From Bacteroidales bacterium (lineage in GTDB: Bacteria; Bacteroidota; Bacteroidia; Bacteroidales; WCHB1-69), in NCBI GenBank assembly GCA_016288655.1, contig JAEEKX010000032.1:1-64000 (forward strand): a stretch of DNA of 64,000 nucleotides, written 5' to 3'. Made by a program: the position numbers and the translations under genes. The notes below the pieces were generated by a model that was not told the DNA's origin, ran no database searches, and worked only from the letters and a program-made list of their open reading frames with translations. Within the stretch, counting starts at the first letter, position 1. The number at the start of each line of letters is the position of its first letter. Shown in pieces: positions 58,401 through 64,000 of the stretch.

Positions 58401-61211
58401 CTGGCTGCCGTTGACGAGTGTCCACTCGGCGCGGCCGGCGGCCGTCTCAAAGTCGTCACAGTCCTGGTTGCAGTCGCCCACCTCCACGGTATGGGTGGCG
58501 GTGAGGGTGCAGCAGTCGCCGCCGACGGGCGTGGCGGTGACGGTATAGGTGGTGTTCTGCTGCGGCACGTCGGTGGAGATGGCGCCGCTGGGACCGTTGC
58601 TCCACTGGTAGGTGTAGTTGGAGCAACTGCCCGACACATTCAGGTCGGCGTTGAGGGTGACGGGGTCAGTGCCACGGCAATAGACGGCGGGAGACTGGGT
58701 GATGGAGAGGGTGGTGCCGGAGATCTCCACGGGAACGCGGACGCTCTTGGCGCAGTCGGCGCCGTCGGTGACACGCAGGGTGTAAGTGGTGGTGGTCTGC
58801 GGCGAGGCGGTGACCGTGGTGCCGGTGGTGGTGTTCAGACCGGTGGCGGGCGACCACTCGAAGGTGTAGTTGCCGGCGCCGCCCGTGGCCGATGCCGTGA
58901 TAGTGACGCTCTCACCCTGGCATAAGACCGCCGACTCGGGAACGACGTTCACGACCGGCTGGTCGCACGGTATGCAGGCCTGGATGCAGACGTTGTCGAT
59001 GGCCGCCGGCGGCTGCGTGCCCACGGATCCGTCGTTGTGCCACAGGAAATAGAGGCGCTTGATCTGTCCGGAATAGGTGGCGCTGGCCAAGGTGTATTGG
59101 ACGTGCTGCCAGGTGCTCTGGACGTTGAAGTTCGTAGAGTTGAGCAGGGTGCTGCCTGTGGGCTGGGTGGTGCTACCTGCGGTGACGGCGACGGGATCAC
59201 CGATATATACCTTGATGTAGTCGCAGCAACTCTCGCCGTATGCTTTCCAGTCGAAACTGAGTTCGTAGTCTTCTTCGCACTCCGGAAATTCGATGTCCTT
59301 GTAAGCCCACACGTTGGAGGCACTGGAGATGGTATAGTTGTTGGCGGGTGAGGCGGCGGTGGGGTTGTTGGAGATGTAAAGCGAGTACTGGCCGCCGTTG
59401 TTGACGGCGGTGCCGATGACCCACTGGTTGGTCTGGCCGCTGTTGACGAGTGTCCACTCGGCGCGGCCGGCGGCCGTCTCAAAGTCGTCGCACTCCTGGT
59501 TGCAGTCGCCCACCTCCACGGTATGGGTGGCGGTGAGGGTGCAGCAGTCGCCGCCGACGGGCGTGGCAGTGACGGTATAGGTGGTGTTCTGCTGCGGCAC
59601 GTCGGTGGAGATGGCGCCGCTGGGACCGTTGCTCCACTGGTAGGTGTAGTTGGAGCAACTGCCCGACACATTCAGGTCGGCGTTGAGGGTGACGGGGTCA
59701 GTGCCGCGGCAATAGATGGCGGGGGACTGGCTGATGGAGAGGGTGGTGCCGGAGATCTCCACGGGAACGCGGACGCTCTTGGCGCAGTCGGCGCCGTCGG
59801 TAACACGCAGGGTGTAGGTGGTGGTGGCCTGCGGCGAGGCGGTGACCGTGGTGCCGGTGGTGGTGTTCAGGCCGGTGGCTGGCGACCACTCGAAGGTGTA
59901 GTTGCCGGCGCCGCCCGTGGCCGATGCCGTGATAGTGACGCTCTCACCCTGGCACAAGACCGCCGACTCGGGAACGACGTTCACGACCGGCTGGTCGCAC
60001 GGCACGCAGGTGAGTATGCAGATGTTGTCAATGGCCGCCGGCGGCTGCGTGCCCACGGAGCCGTCGTTGTGCCACAGGAAATAGAGGCGCTTGATCTGTC
60101 CGGAATAGGTGGCGCTGGCCAAGGTGTATTGGACGTGCTGCCAGGTGTTCTGGACGTTGAAGTTCGTAGAGTTGAGCAGGGTGCTGCCTGTAGGCTGGGT
60201 GGTGCTACCTGCGGTGACGGCGACGGGATCGCCGATATATACCTTGATGTAGTCGCAGCAACTTTCGCCGTATGCTTTCCAGTCGAAACTGAGTTCGTAG
60301 TTGTCGTCGCACTCCGGAAATTCGATGTCCTTGTAAGCCCACACGTTAGAGGTGCTGGAGATGGTGTAGTTGTTGGCGGGTGTGGCGGCGGTGGGGTTGT
60401 TGGAGATGTAAAGCGAGTATTGGCCGCCGTTGTTGACGGCGGTGCCGATGACCCACTGGTTGGTCTGGCCGCTGTTGACGAGTGTCCACTCGGCGCGGTC
60501 GGCGGAGGTCTCGAAGTCGTTGCAGAGGTTGGTGCAGTTGGCCGGACTGATGGTGATGGAGTTGGTGGCGGTACAGCAGCCGGCCGCCTCGGCGGTGACG
60601 GTGTAGGTGGTCTCAGAGGCGGGGGCGACGGTGATGGTGGGGCCGGTCATGCCGTTGCTCCAGGTGTAGGTGTAGTCGCTGCAGGCGTCGCAGGAGACGA
60701 TAGCTTGCCAACCGTCGTAGCAGACACTGCCGTCGGAGGTGAATTTCACGGTGATGCTGGCACCGGTGGAGGTGAAGGTGGCGTTGCCGTTGACGGTGCT
60801 CAACAGACCGTAGTGCAGTTGGGTGCCGCCGGTGCCGACGCCGTCGTAGATGGTGATGTAGTCGCAGCAGGTCTCGCCATTAGCCGACAGGAAGGTGATG
60901 GTGACGGGCGCGTTGGAGTTGGAGGTGAAGGTGTGGATGTAGCTCTCGGAGGTGTTGTAGTTGCCGTTCGGACCGCCCGAGTCGTAGAAACAAATCGCCT
61001 GGCCGCAGGTGACGGTCGTCGTCGTATTGCTGATGTTCACGCTTTGTGCGCAGTCGCCCGGAGCCGGACCGTTGGTGCTGGCCGTCAATGTCACCTGGTC
61101 GCCGGTGCAAACCATGCCCGTCGGACCGCTGATGCTGACGGAACACTGGCCGAAAGCGCTGTAGATTCCTGCCAAAAAGAGTAGGATGAATGTGAGGAGC
61201 GACTGTCTCAT
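55479..61211 (-). CDS. giant secreted multidomain protein with T9SS type B sorting domain
   Basis: 1910 residues from the ATG at 61211 (MRQSLLTFILLFLAGIYSAF); the open frame upstream overlaps its promoter. After the signal peptide comes a CUB-like domain (about 55-175: 'TCCDYITIYDGVG'). Three 344-residue tandem modules follow (about 236-1270), each starting 'DDFETAAGRAEWTLVNSGQ', with a jelly-roll containing 'LSFDWKAYGESCCDYIKVY' and two Ig-like segments. A nidogen-like beta-sandwich (about 1275-1550), two further Ig-like repeats ('ISYVWNTGD'-type), a PKD-like domain and the gliding-motility C-terminal domain ('FYIPNSFTPDGDGMNEIWRP') complete it. Cysteine pairs are frequent. It is likely a T9SS-anchored adhesin or surface-layer-like protein; the ligand is unknown. 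Monocistronic with promoter and terminator. Confidence 0.88.
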   Translation of the reverse strand: MRQSLLTFILLFLAGIYSAFGQCSVSISGPTGMVCTGDQVTLTASTNGPAPGDCAQSVNISNTTTTVTCGQAICFYDSGGPNGNYNTSESYIHTFTSNSNAPVTITFLSANGETCCDYITIYDGVGTGGTQLHYGLLSTVNGNATFTSTGASITVKFTSDGSVCYDGWQAIVSCDACSDYTYTWSNGMTGPTITVAPASETTYTVTAEAAGCCTATNSITISPANCTNLCNDFETSADRAEWTLVNSGQTNQWVIGTAVNNGGQYSLYISNNPTAATPANNYTISSTSNVWAYKDIEFPECDDNYELSFDWKAYGESCCDYIKVYIGDPVAVTAGSTTQPTGSTLLNSTNFNVQNTWQHVQYTLASATYSGQIKRLYFLWHNDGSVGTQPPAAIDNICILTCVPCDQPVVNVVPESAVLCQGESVTITASATGGAGNYTFEWSPATGLNTTTGTTVTASPQATTTYTLRVTDGADCAKSVRVPVEISGTTLSISQSPAIYCRGTDPVTLNADLNVSGSCSNYTYQWSNGPSGAISTDVPQQNTTYTVTATPVGGDCCTLTATHTVEVGDCNQECDDFETAAGRAEWTLVNSGQTNQWVIGTAVNNGGQYSLYISNNPTAASPANNYTISSASNVWAYKDIEFPECEEDYELSFDWKAYGESCCDYIKVYIGDPVAVTAGSTTQPTGSTLLNSTNFNVQSTWQHVQYTLASATYSGQIKRLYFLWHNDGSVGTQPPAAIDNVCIQACIPCDQPVVNVVPESAVLCQGESVTITASATGGAGNYTFEWSPATGLNTTTGTTVTASPQTTTTYTLRVTDGADCAKSVRVPVEISGTTLSITQSPAVYCRGTDPVTLNADLNVSGSCSNYTYQWSNGPSGAISTDVPQQNTTYTVTATPVGGDCCTLTATHTVEVGDCNQDCDDFETAAGRAEWTLVNGSQTNKWTIGTATNNGGQYSLYVSDNATSTTPPNTYSNTLSDSWAYKEIEFPECDEDFVISFDWKSYGESCCDYMYVYLAPASSTVTAGSATAPAGALQFTNPTTTSVKFNMSNTWQHFEITLDNVEYSGQLCNLYFYWHNDGSVGTAPPAAVDNICIQACVPCDQPVVEVTPASVILCQGASATFTATATGGAGGDYTFTWSPGESLNTTDGPTVTASPQETTVYRVRVVDSLGCAKTVRVTAEISGTRLNVTANPAGYCIGQNQDVTVTANLTVSGSCSQYTYLWSTMASGTTIHVSPDVTTEYTVTATPADPACCELIASTTVAVMDCQADGCPSVTPAELGTNNPEIMLDCATQQDVTLCANVLATAVEADDYFVFSIPYAPPYGFTDGNRIFANATDDTWSSVVNLPFTFCYYGHTYNQIVAGANSVATFNTSVAGNSCAWSYDESIPSTSLFPNTIFACYRDIYPSTSDYVPTTGDGGIFEGVLGQYPCRSYVLSFNNIKLFSCTEIRTFSTMIVLYEGTNIIDIYVRDAPTCTSWNDGNGVIGLQNFDGTAGITPPGRNTGPWTAHQEAWRFMPTGQPSYDVTWYLGTDTSANGQVLGHGDLLTVAPEETTYYTARLRYTACNGDFFDITNVCHVTVNNERPELHVFASKDTLCPEEAVTITAASEDVVSYVWNTGDTVASFTLVPEDVVTTYAVTTTYPNGCTRSDSVTVYAVATIAEPTFLRDPAEICAGDPATITSENEYAVYRWNTGGTGRSITVTPPVTTTYSLTVSDEVGCQASAETEIIVHPSPLAAFSPESYLNFLEEGSVDVQFLDFSENAASWIYDFDDQWSNANTSDEPSPIHTYTHSGIYNVTQWVTSDFGCMDSVTHYVSVQKPFYFYIPNSFTPDGDGMNEIWRPLGEGVDESNYVCTVFDRNGRMIFRTTSLTQGWDGTDHGKPVPVAAYVYVIQTNTMDGVPKEFVGTVTVIR
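57409..58440 (-). repeat. third (diverged) unit of the tandem repeat
   Basis: Encodes the third DDFE...EVGDC module of the giant protein. It keeps the architecture but differs in the jelly-roll part and is slightly longer, so only blocks align at DNA level. Confidence 0.7.
58441..59472 (-). repeat. second 1032-bp unit of the tandem repeat
   Basis: Exactly 1032 bp separate matching landmarks (GCCGTCTC at 58441 and 59473). Long blocks are identical between this unit and the next, for example the stretch around CTGGTAGGTGTAGTTGGAGC. Confidence 0.9.
59473..60504 (-). repeat. first 1032-bp unit of the tandem repeat
   Basis: The matching landmark lies at 60505, again 1032 bp away. Units one and two differ by only a scatter of mostly synonymous changes, which points to a recent duplication or ongoing homogenisation. 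Confidence 0.9.
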
Positions 61212-61274
61212 AGTATTGATATTCAGTATTTTAATATTGTTTTTATCTAAGTTGCAAAAATGGATTATCCGTTG

Positions 61275-61282
61275 CAAAGATA
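61275..61282 (-). promoter_or_regulatory. TATCTTTG promoter element for the giant gene
   Basis: Minus-strand TATCTTTG followed by GCAA (plus strand CAAAGATA), 63 bp before the ATG at 61211 and overlapping the longer in-frame start, so it supports the shorter one. Confidence 0.7.
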
Positions 61283-61358
61283 CAACTATTTTTGCCCCGA
61301 AACTCCATTCTCATATACAATATATTATAAAAAATGTTGCCCCTATTGAAATTTCTTG

Positions 61359-61366
61359 TACTTTTG
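61359..61366 (+). promoter_or_regulatory. TACTTTTG promoter with TTG -33 element for the glycosyltransferase
   Basis: TACTTTTG followed by GCA, with TTG at 61337-61339 and 19 bp spacing; the ATG follows 18 bp later. Confidence 0.8.
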
Positions 61367-61384
61367 CAATTCCAAATTTGAAGG

Positions 61385-62548
61385 ATGAAGATATTGGTCG
61401 TTTTGTCAAGGTTCCCATACCCGCTGGAGAAGGGCGACAAGTTGCGCGCCTACCACCAGTTGCGCGTGCTGTCGAAAAGTCACGACCTTTACCTTGTCAG
61501 CTTGACGGAGGATGAGGTGGGGGAGGAGGCGCTGGCGCGGGTGCGTCCCTTCTGCAAGGAGATGCACGTGGTGCCGCTGCCGTGGATCTGGCGACTGTGG
61601 CATTCCGTCGGGACTTTCTTCCGCGGACTGCCCTTCCAGTGCGGCTATTTTTACAACAACAAGGCCCAGCGCGTCATCGACGAGGTGGTGCAACGGGTCC
61701 GCCCCGACCGCATCTACTGCCAGATGGTGCGCGTGGCCGAGTACGTCCGCTATACCGACATCCCCAAGACGCTCGACTATCAGGATGTATTGTCGAAGGG
61801 AATGCAGCGTCGCGCTGACAACGCGCGTTTCCTGAAACGCTGGTTCTTCCGTTCCGAAAGCCGGCGGCTGCAACGGTATGAGAGCGACATCTTCTCCGAC
61901 TTCGACGAGAAAGTGATCATCACCGAGGTCGATCGTGACCTGATTCCGCACCCGCAGAGCGAGCAGATCCATGTGGTGCCCAACGGAGTCGATTTCGATC
62001 AGTACAGCCGGCGCGACTGCGAGCGGAACTACGACCTGATCTTCGCGGGCAACATGGGCTACGCCCCCAACGTGGAGGCAGCGCAATATTTGGTGCGTGA
62101 GGTGATGCCGCTGTTGTGGCGGAAGTTCCCCGACCTGACGCTCGCCCTCTGTGGTGCCAAGCCCGACGCCGCCGTGCGCGCCCTCCAGAGCCGCCGCGTC
62201 ATCGTTACCGGCTGGGTCGATAGCATGGCCGACTACTACGCCCAATCGCGTATCTTCATTGCCCCGATGCACTTGGGCACTGGCCTGCAAAACAAGTTGT
62301 TGGAAGCCATGTCGATGAATCTTCCCTGCATCACCTCCCCGCTCGCGGGTCGCCCGTTGAAGGGGGTTGAGAGCGGCAGGGAGATCCTCATCTGCAATAC
62401 CGCCACCGGATTCGCGGAGGCAGTGGAGATGCTGCTGAAAAATCCCGAGGCCTACGAGCGCATCGCCCGAAACGGGCATGAGTTCGTGCGCGCCCGCTAC
62501 AACTGGGAGACCGTCAACCAGCGGTTGGCGGAGATCATCACGCGGTAG
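61385..62548 (+). CDS. family 4-type glycosyltransferase
   Basis: 387 residues with a GT-B fold. The N-terminal half opens 'ILVVLSRFPYPLEKGDKLRA' and the C-terminal half has 'HVVPNGVDFDQY', 'DLIFAGNMGYAPNVEAAQYL', 'VIVTGWVDSMADYYAQSRIF' and 'APMHLGTGLQNKLLEAMSMN' including the GT4 E-x7-E-like motif region. It resembles the PEP-CTERM/XrtA-associated Stp1-type glycosyltransferases. The acceptor is unknown; surface polysaccharide or lipid-linked oligosaccharide is likely. Single gene, 0 bp gap to the converging outer-membrane protein gene, with no terminator between. Confidence 0.9.
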   Translation: MKILVVLSRFPYPLEKGDKLRAYHQLRVLSKSHDLYLVSLTEDEVGEEALARVRPFCKEMHVVPLPWIWRLWHSVGTFFRGLPFQCGYFYNNKAQRVIDEVVQRVRPDRIYCQMVRVAEYVRYTDIPKTLDYQDVLSKGMQRRADNARFLKRWFFRSESRRLQRYESDIFSDFDEKVIITEVDRDLIPHPQSEQIHVVPNGVDFDQYSRRDCERNYDLIFAGNMGYAPNVEAAQYLVREVMPLLWRKFPDLTLALCGAKPDAAVRALQSRRVIVTGWVDSMADYYAQSRIFIAPMHLGTGLQNKLLEAMSMNLPCITSPLAGRPLKGVESGREILICNTATGFAEAVEMLLKNPEAYERIARNGHEFVRARYNWETVNQRLAEIITR

Positions 62549-63082
62549 TTAGAAAGTGTAACGCGCGCTGACGTTGAAGAAGTTGTAGTCGAACAGAATG
62601 TACGGATCGTGATGCCGGTTGGAGAAGAGAAAGAAGCCCGGACGGGCATCGACCTGCAGTGCCAGCGGGATGTTGGCGAATTTGTACTCCGCCCCGCCGA
62701 AGGCGTTGACGCCGAACACGAAGTTGGCGTGCCCGTAGTAAATGGTGTGGTGAATGTGCGGCAGCGAGAAGCCGATGTTGGCGCCTCCGCCGATGAACCA
62801 GTAGAAGCCGTTCCCACAGGCCTGCTCGTACATGAAGTTGGGATTGAACGAGAGAACCACTGGAATGCCGCCGTTGAGGTAGTCGCCGATGAAACGGTAG
62901 CCGAGGTCCAGCTGGATGCCGAAGTGGTTGGTGGGGAAAGTCTTGAAACTTACGCCGTTCATGAAGCCGATGGTGCCGCCGATGGCGTTGTTGTAGGGGG
63001 CGGCGTCATGGCGCGTCTGCGCCAAAGCACCTGTGCAGGAGAGGATGACCAACAGGCAAATGGCTAAAAATCTCTTTTTCAT
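62549..63082 (-). CDS. small outer-membrane beta-barrel protein
   Basis: 177 residues from the ATG at 63082; the earlier ATG at 63103 lies only 3 bp from the -7 element, so it would not be on the transcript. Signal peptide 'MKKRFLAICLLVILSCTGAL' then A-Q. Alternating strands ('FGIQLDLGYRFIGDYLNG', 'YWFIGGGANIGFSLPHIHHT') and a C-terminal 'ARYTF' with terminal Phe mark a beta barrel of eight or so strands. Role unknown. Its stop abuts the glycosyltransferase stop. Confidence 0.75.
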   Translation of the reverse strand: MKKRFLAICLLVILSCTGALAQTRHDAAPYNNAIGGTIGFMNGVSFKTFPTNHFGIQLDLGYRFIGDYLNGGIPVVLSFNPNFMYEQACGNGFYWFIGGGANIGFSLPHIHHTIYYGHANFVFGVNAFGGAEYKFANIPLALQVDARPGFFLFSNRHHDPYILFDYNFFNVSARYTF

Positions 63083-63105
63083 AATCGCATATTTTTTGTA
63101 CATTG

Positions 63106-63113
63106 CAAAGATA
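63106..63113 (-). promoter_or_regulatory. TATCTTTG promoter element for the outer-membrane protein gene
   Basis: Minus-strand TATCTTTG followed by GCA (plus strand CAAAGATA), 23 bp before the ATG at 63082. It decides the start codon. Confidence 0.75.
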
Positions 63114-63181
63114 CGTCTATTAAATCCCGGTTTTTTTGATTTTTTTATTATTTATAAACATTCTTATTGGATAACTTTTAT

Positions 63182-63189
63182 TATTTTTG
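63182..63189 (+). promoter_or_regulatory. TATTTTTG promoter element for the Omp28-like gene
   Basis: TATTTTTG followed by GCGG, giving a leader of about 60 bases before the ATG at 63256. Confidence 0.65.
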
Positions 63190-63255
63190 CGGCGCAAAAT
63201 TTTGAAAACTCGAGAAATAGTAGAAACAATATTATTCACCTTAAAACAATAATTT

Positions 63256-64000
63256 ATGAAGAAACTTTTATCCCTTGTGGTTGTCGCTCTGTTGACCTCC
63301 TTCGCGGTCCAGGCGCAAAACGAGCAGTTCGTCTCTACCACGCCGAGCAACAAGAACGTGGTTCTGGAGGAGTACACCGGTATCAACTGCGGTTACTGCC
63401 CTGATGGTCACAGAATCGCCAACCAGATTATGGCCGCTCATCCCGACCGTGTGTGCGTCATCAACGTCCATGCTGGTGGTTATGCCGCCAACACCTACAC
63501 CACCCAGTTCGGTAACGCCTTGGCCAACCAGACTCAACTTGACGGCTATCCGTCCGGTACGGTCAACCGTCACGTCTTCTCCGGTGGCATCACGGCCATG
63601 GGCCGTGGCGACTGGAGCAGTGCCGCCAACACTATCCTCGGACAATCCTCCCCGGTGAACATCGCCGCCCGTGGTACCCTCGACTGGTCCACCCGCGAAC
63701 TGAATATCACTGTGCAACTTTATTACACTGCCAATGAAGCCAACGCCACCAACAAACTCAACGTGGCCATCCTTCAGGATAATGTCATCGGCAGCCAGTC
63801 GGGCGCTTCCTACAACCCCGACCAGCAAGTGGGTAGCCAATACCGTCACATGCACATGTTGCGTCACCTCATCACTGGCCAGTGGGGCGAGGACATCACC
63901 ACCACCACCGCCGGCAGTTTCGTCGAGAAGAACTACACTTACACCATCCCCGCTGCTCTCGGCAGCCCCAACGCCATCCAGGCCAAACTTGAAGACCTCC
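63256..64000 (+). CDS. Omp28-like thioredoxin-fold secreted protein (3' partial)
   Basis: The frame is open from the ATG at 63256 to the window end (248 codons seen). Signal peptide 'MKKLLSLVVVALLTSFAVQA' is followed by 'NVVLEEYTGINCGYCPDGHR', a CxxC thioredoxin-like site, and 'AHPDRVCVINVHAGGYA', then a beta-rich region with 'YRHMHMLRHLITGQWGEDI'. This is the Omp28 family of Bacteroidetes outer-membrane or secreted proteins; longer members end in a T9SS tail, which would be beyond the window. Function is not established; a redox role is possible from the CGYC motif. Confidence 0.85.
   Translation, partial: MKKLLSLVVVALLTSFAVQAQNEQFVSTTPSNKNVVLEEYTGINCGYCPDGHRIANQIMAAHPDRVCVINVHAGGYAANTYTTQFGNALANQTQLDGYPSGTVNRHVFSGGITAMGRGDWSSAANTILGQSSPVNIAARGTLDWSTRELNITVQLYYTANEANATNKLNVAILQDNVIGSQSGASYNPDQQVGSQYRHMHMLRHLITGQWGEDITTTTAGSFVEKNYTYTIPAALGSPNAIQAKLEDL

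Noticed and set aside
57409..60504. CRISPR or satellite array
   Set aside because: The direct repeats are 1032 bp, in frame and protein-coding; no short regular repeat-spacer pattern exists anywhere in the window.
59523..61184. 553-codon open frame on the plus strand opposite the giant surface protein
   Set aside because: It is the antisense shadow of the GC-rich, Thr/Ala/Val-rich repeats and itself repeats with the same 1032-bp period; composition is Gly/Val/Ala-rich without any domain.

Overview
The window reads as a chromosomal segment of an uncultured-type Bacteroidales (phylum Bacteroidota). The signs are: at least eighteen promoters of the Bacteroidetes form TAnnTTTG and no obvious Shine-Dalgarno sequences; many secreted proteins with type IX secretion (T9SS) C-terminal sorting domains of type A (Por secretion tail) and type B (gliding-motility-associated tail); T9SS machinery genes (porZ, a PorV/PorQ-family gene); Omp28-like and beta-barrel outer-membrane proteins; and an orphan TonB-dependent receptor. 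Coding density is high, base composition of genes is GC-rich, and spacers are AT-rich. I see no prophage, insertion sequence, CRISPR array or rRNA operon.

Layout. 1-3342 (+): the 3' end of a YncE/BtuG-like beta-propeller gene and a repeat-bearing T9SS surface protein, possibly the tail of a vitamin B12-uptake locus. 3425-10055 (-): mutL, then an operon surA-like / moxR / DNA polymerase III delta' / Nudix / outer-membrane protein. 10143-10955: rpmH, tRNA-Phe and yraN. 11148-17753 (-): HATPase protein, beta-helix T9SS cargo, rbfA, LolC/E-like permease and porZ. 18010-19530 (+): guaA. 19601-22776 (-): ligA and an HI0933-family flavoprotein. 23005-25626 (-): IgGFc-binding-like/PKD type-B cargo. 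25699-27517: divergent maf and tsaE, the latter coupled to an alanine-dehydrogenase-derived protein that seems to have lost its NAD domain. 27664-31409 (+): gdhA, a lipoprotein and a stand-alone Rnl2-like RNA ligase. 31456-36595 (-): aqpZ, tsaB, usp, a TMTC-like TPR membrane protein and AMP nucleosidase. 36712-38808 (-): C10 cysteine protease. 38989-46034 (+): a six-gene envelope operon, polyprenyl synthase / mrdA / rodA / trmH / porV-like / lpxB. Then tRNA-Asp, a GATE-domain membrane protein, a BtuB-like receptor, uvrB, a secreted EEP nuclease, creD, a zinc metallopeptidase, a 1910-residue type-B surface protein with three 344-codon tandem repeats, a glycosyltransferase, an outer-membrane protein and the start of an Omp28-like gene that runs off the window.

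Theme. Much of the window serves envelope building and surface display. The core is peptidoglycan elongation (mrdA, rodA, polyprenyl carrier), lipid A (lpxB), lipoprotein or envelope export (LolC/E-like permease) and T9SS (porZ, porV-like). The cargo is six complete secreted T9SS proteins besides PorZ. Housekeeping information-processing genes (mutL, uvrB, ligA, holB-like, tsaB, tsaE, trmH, rbfA, rpmH, guaA) are interspersed. The least ordinary items are the NAD-domain-less alanine dehydrogenase relative, the lone RNA ligase with an altered motif IV, the recently duplicated repeats in the giant surface protein, and short reiterated-word spacers between genes.
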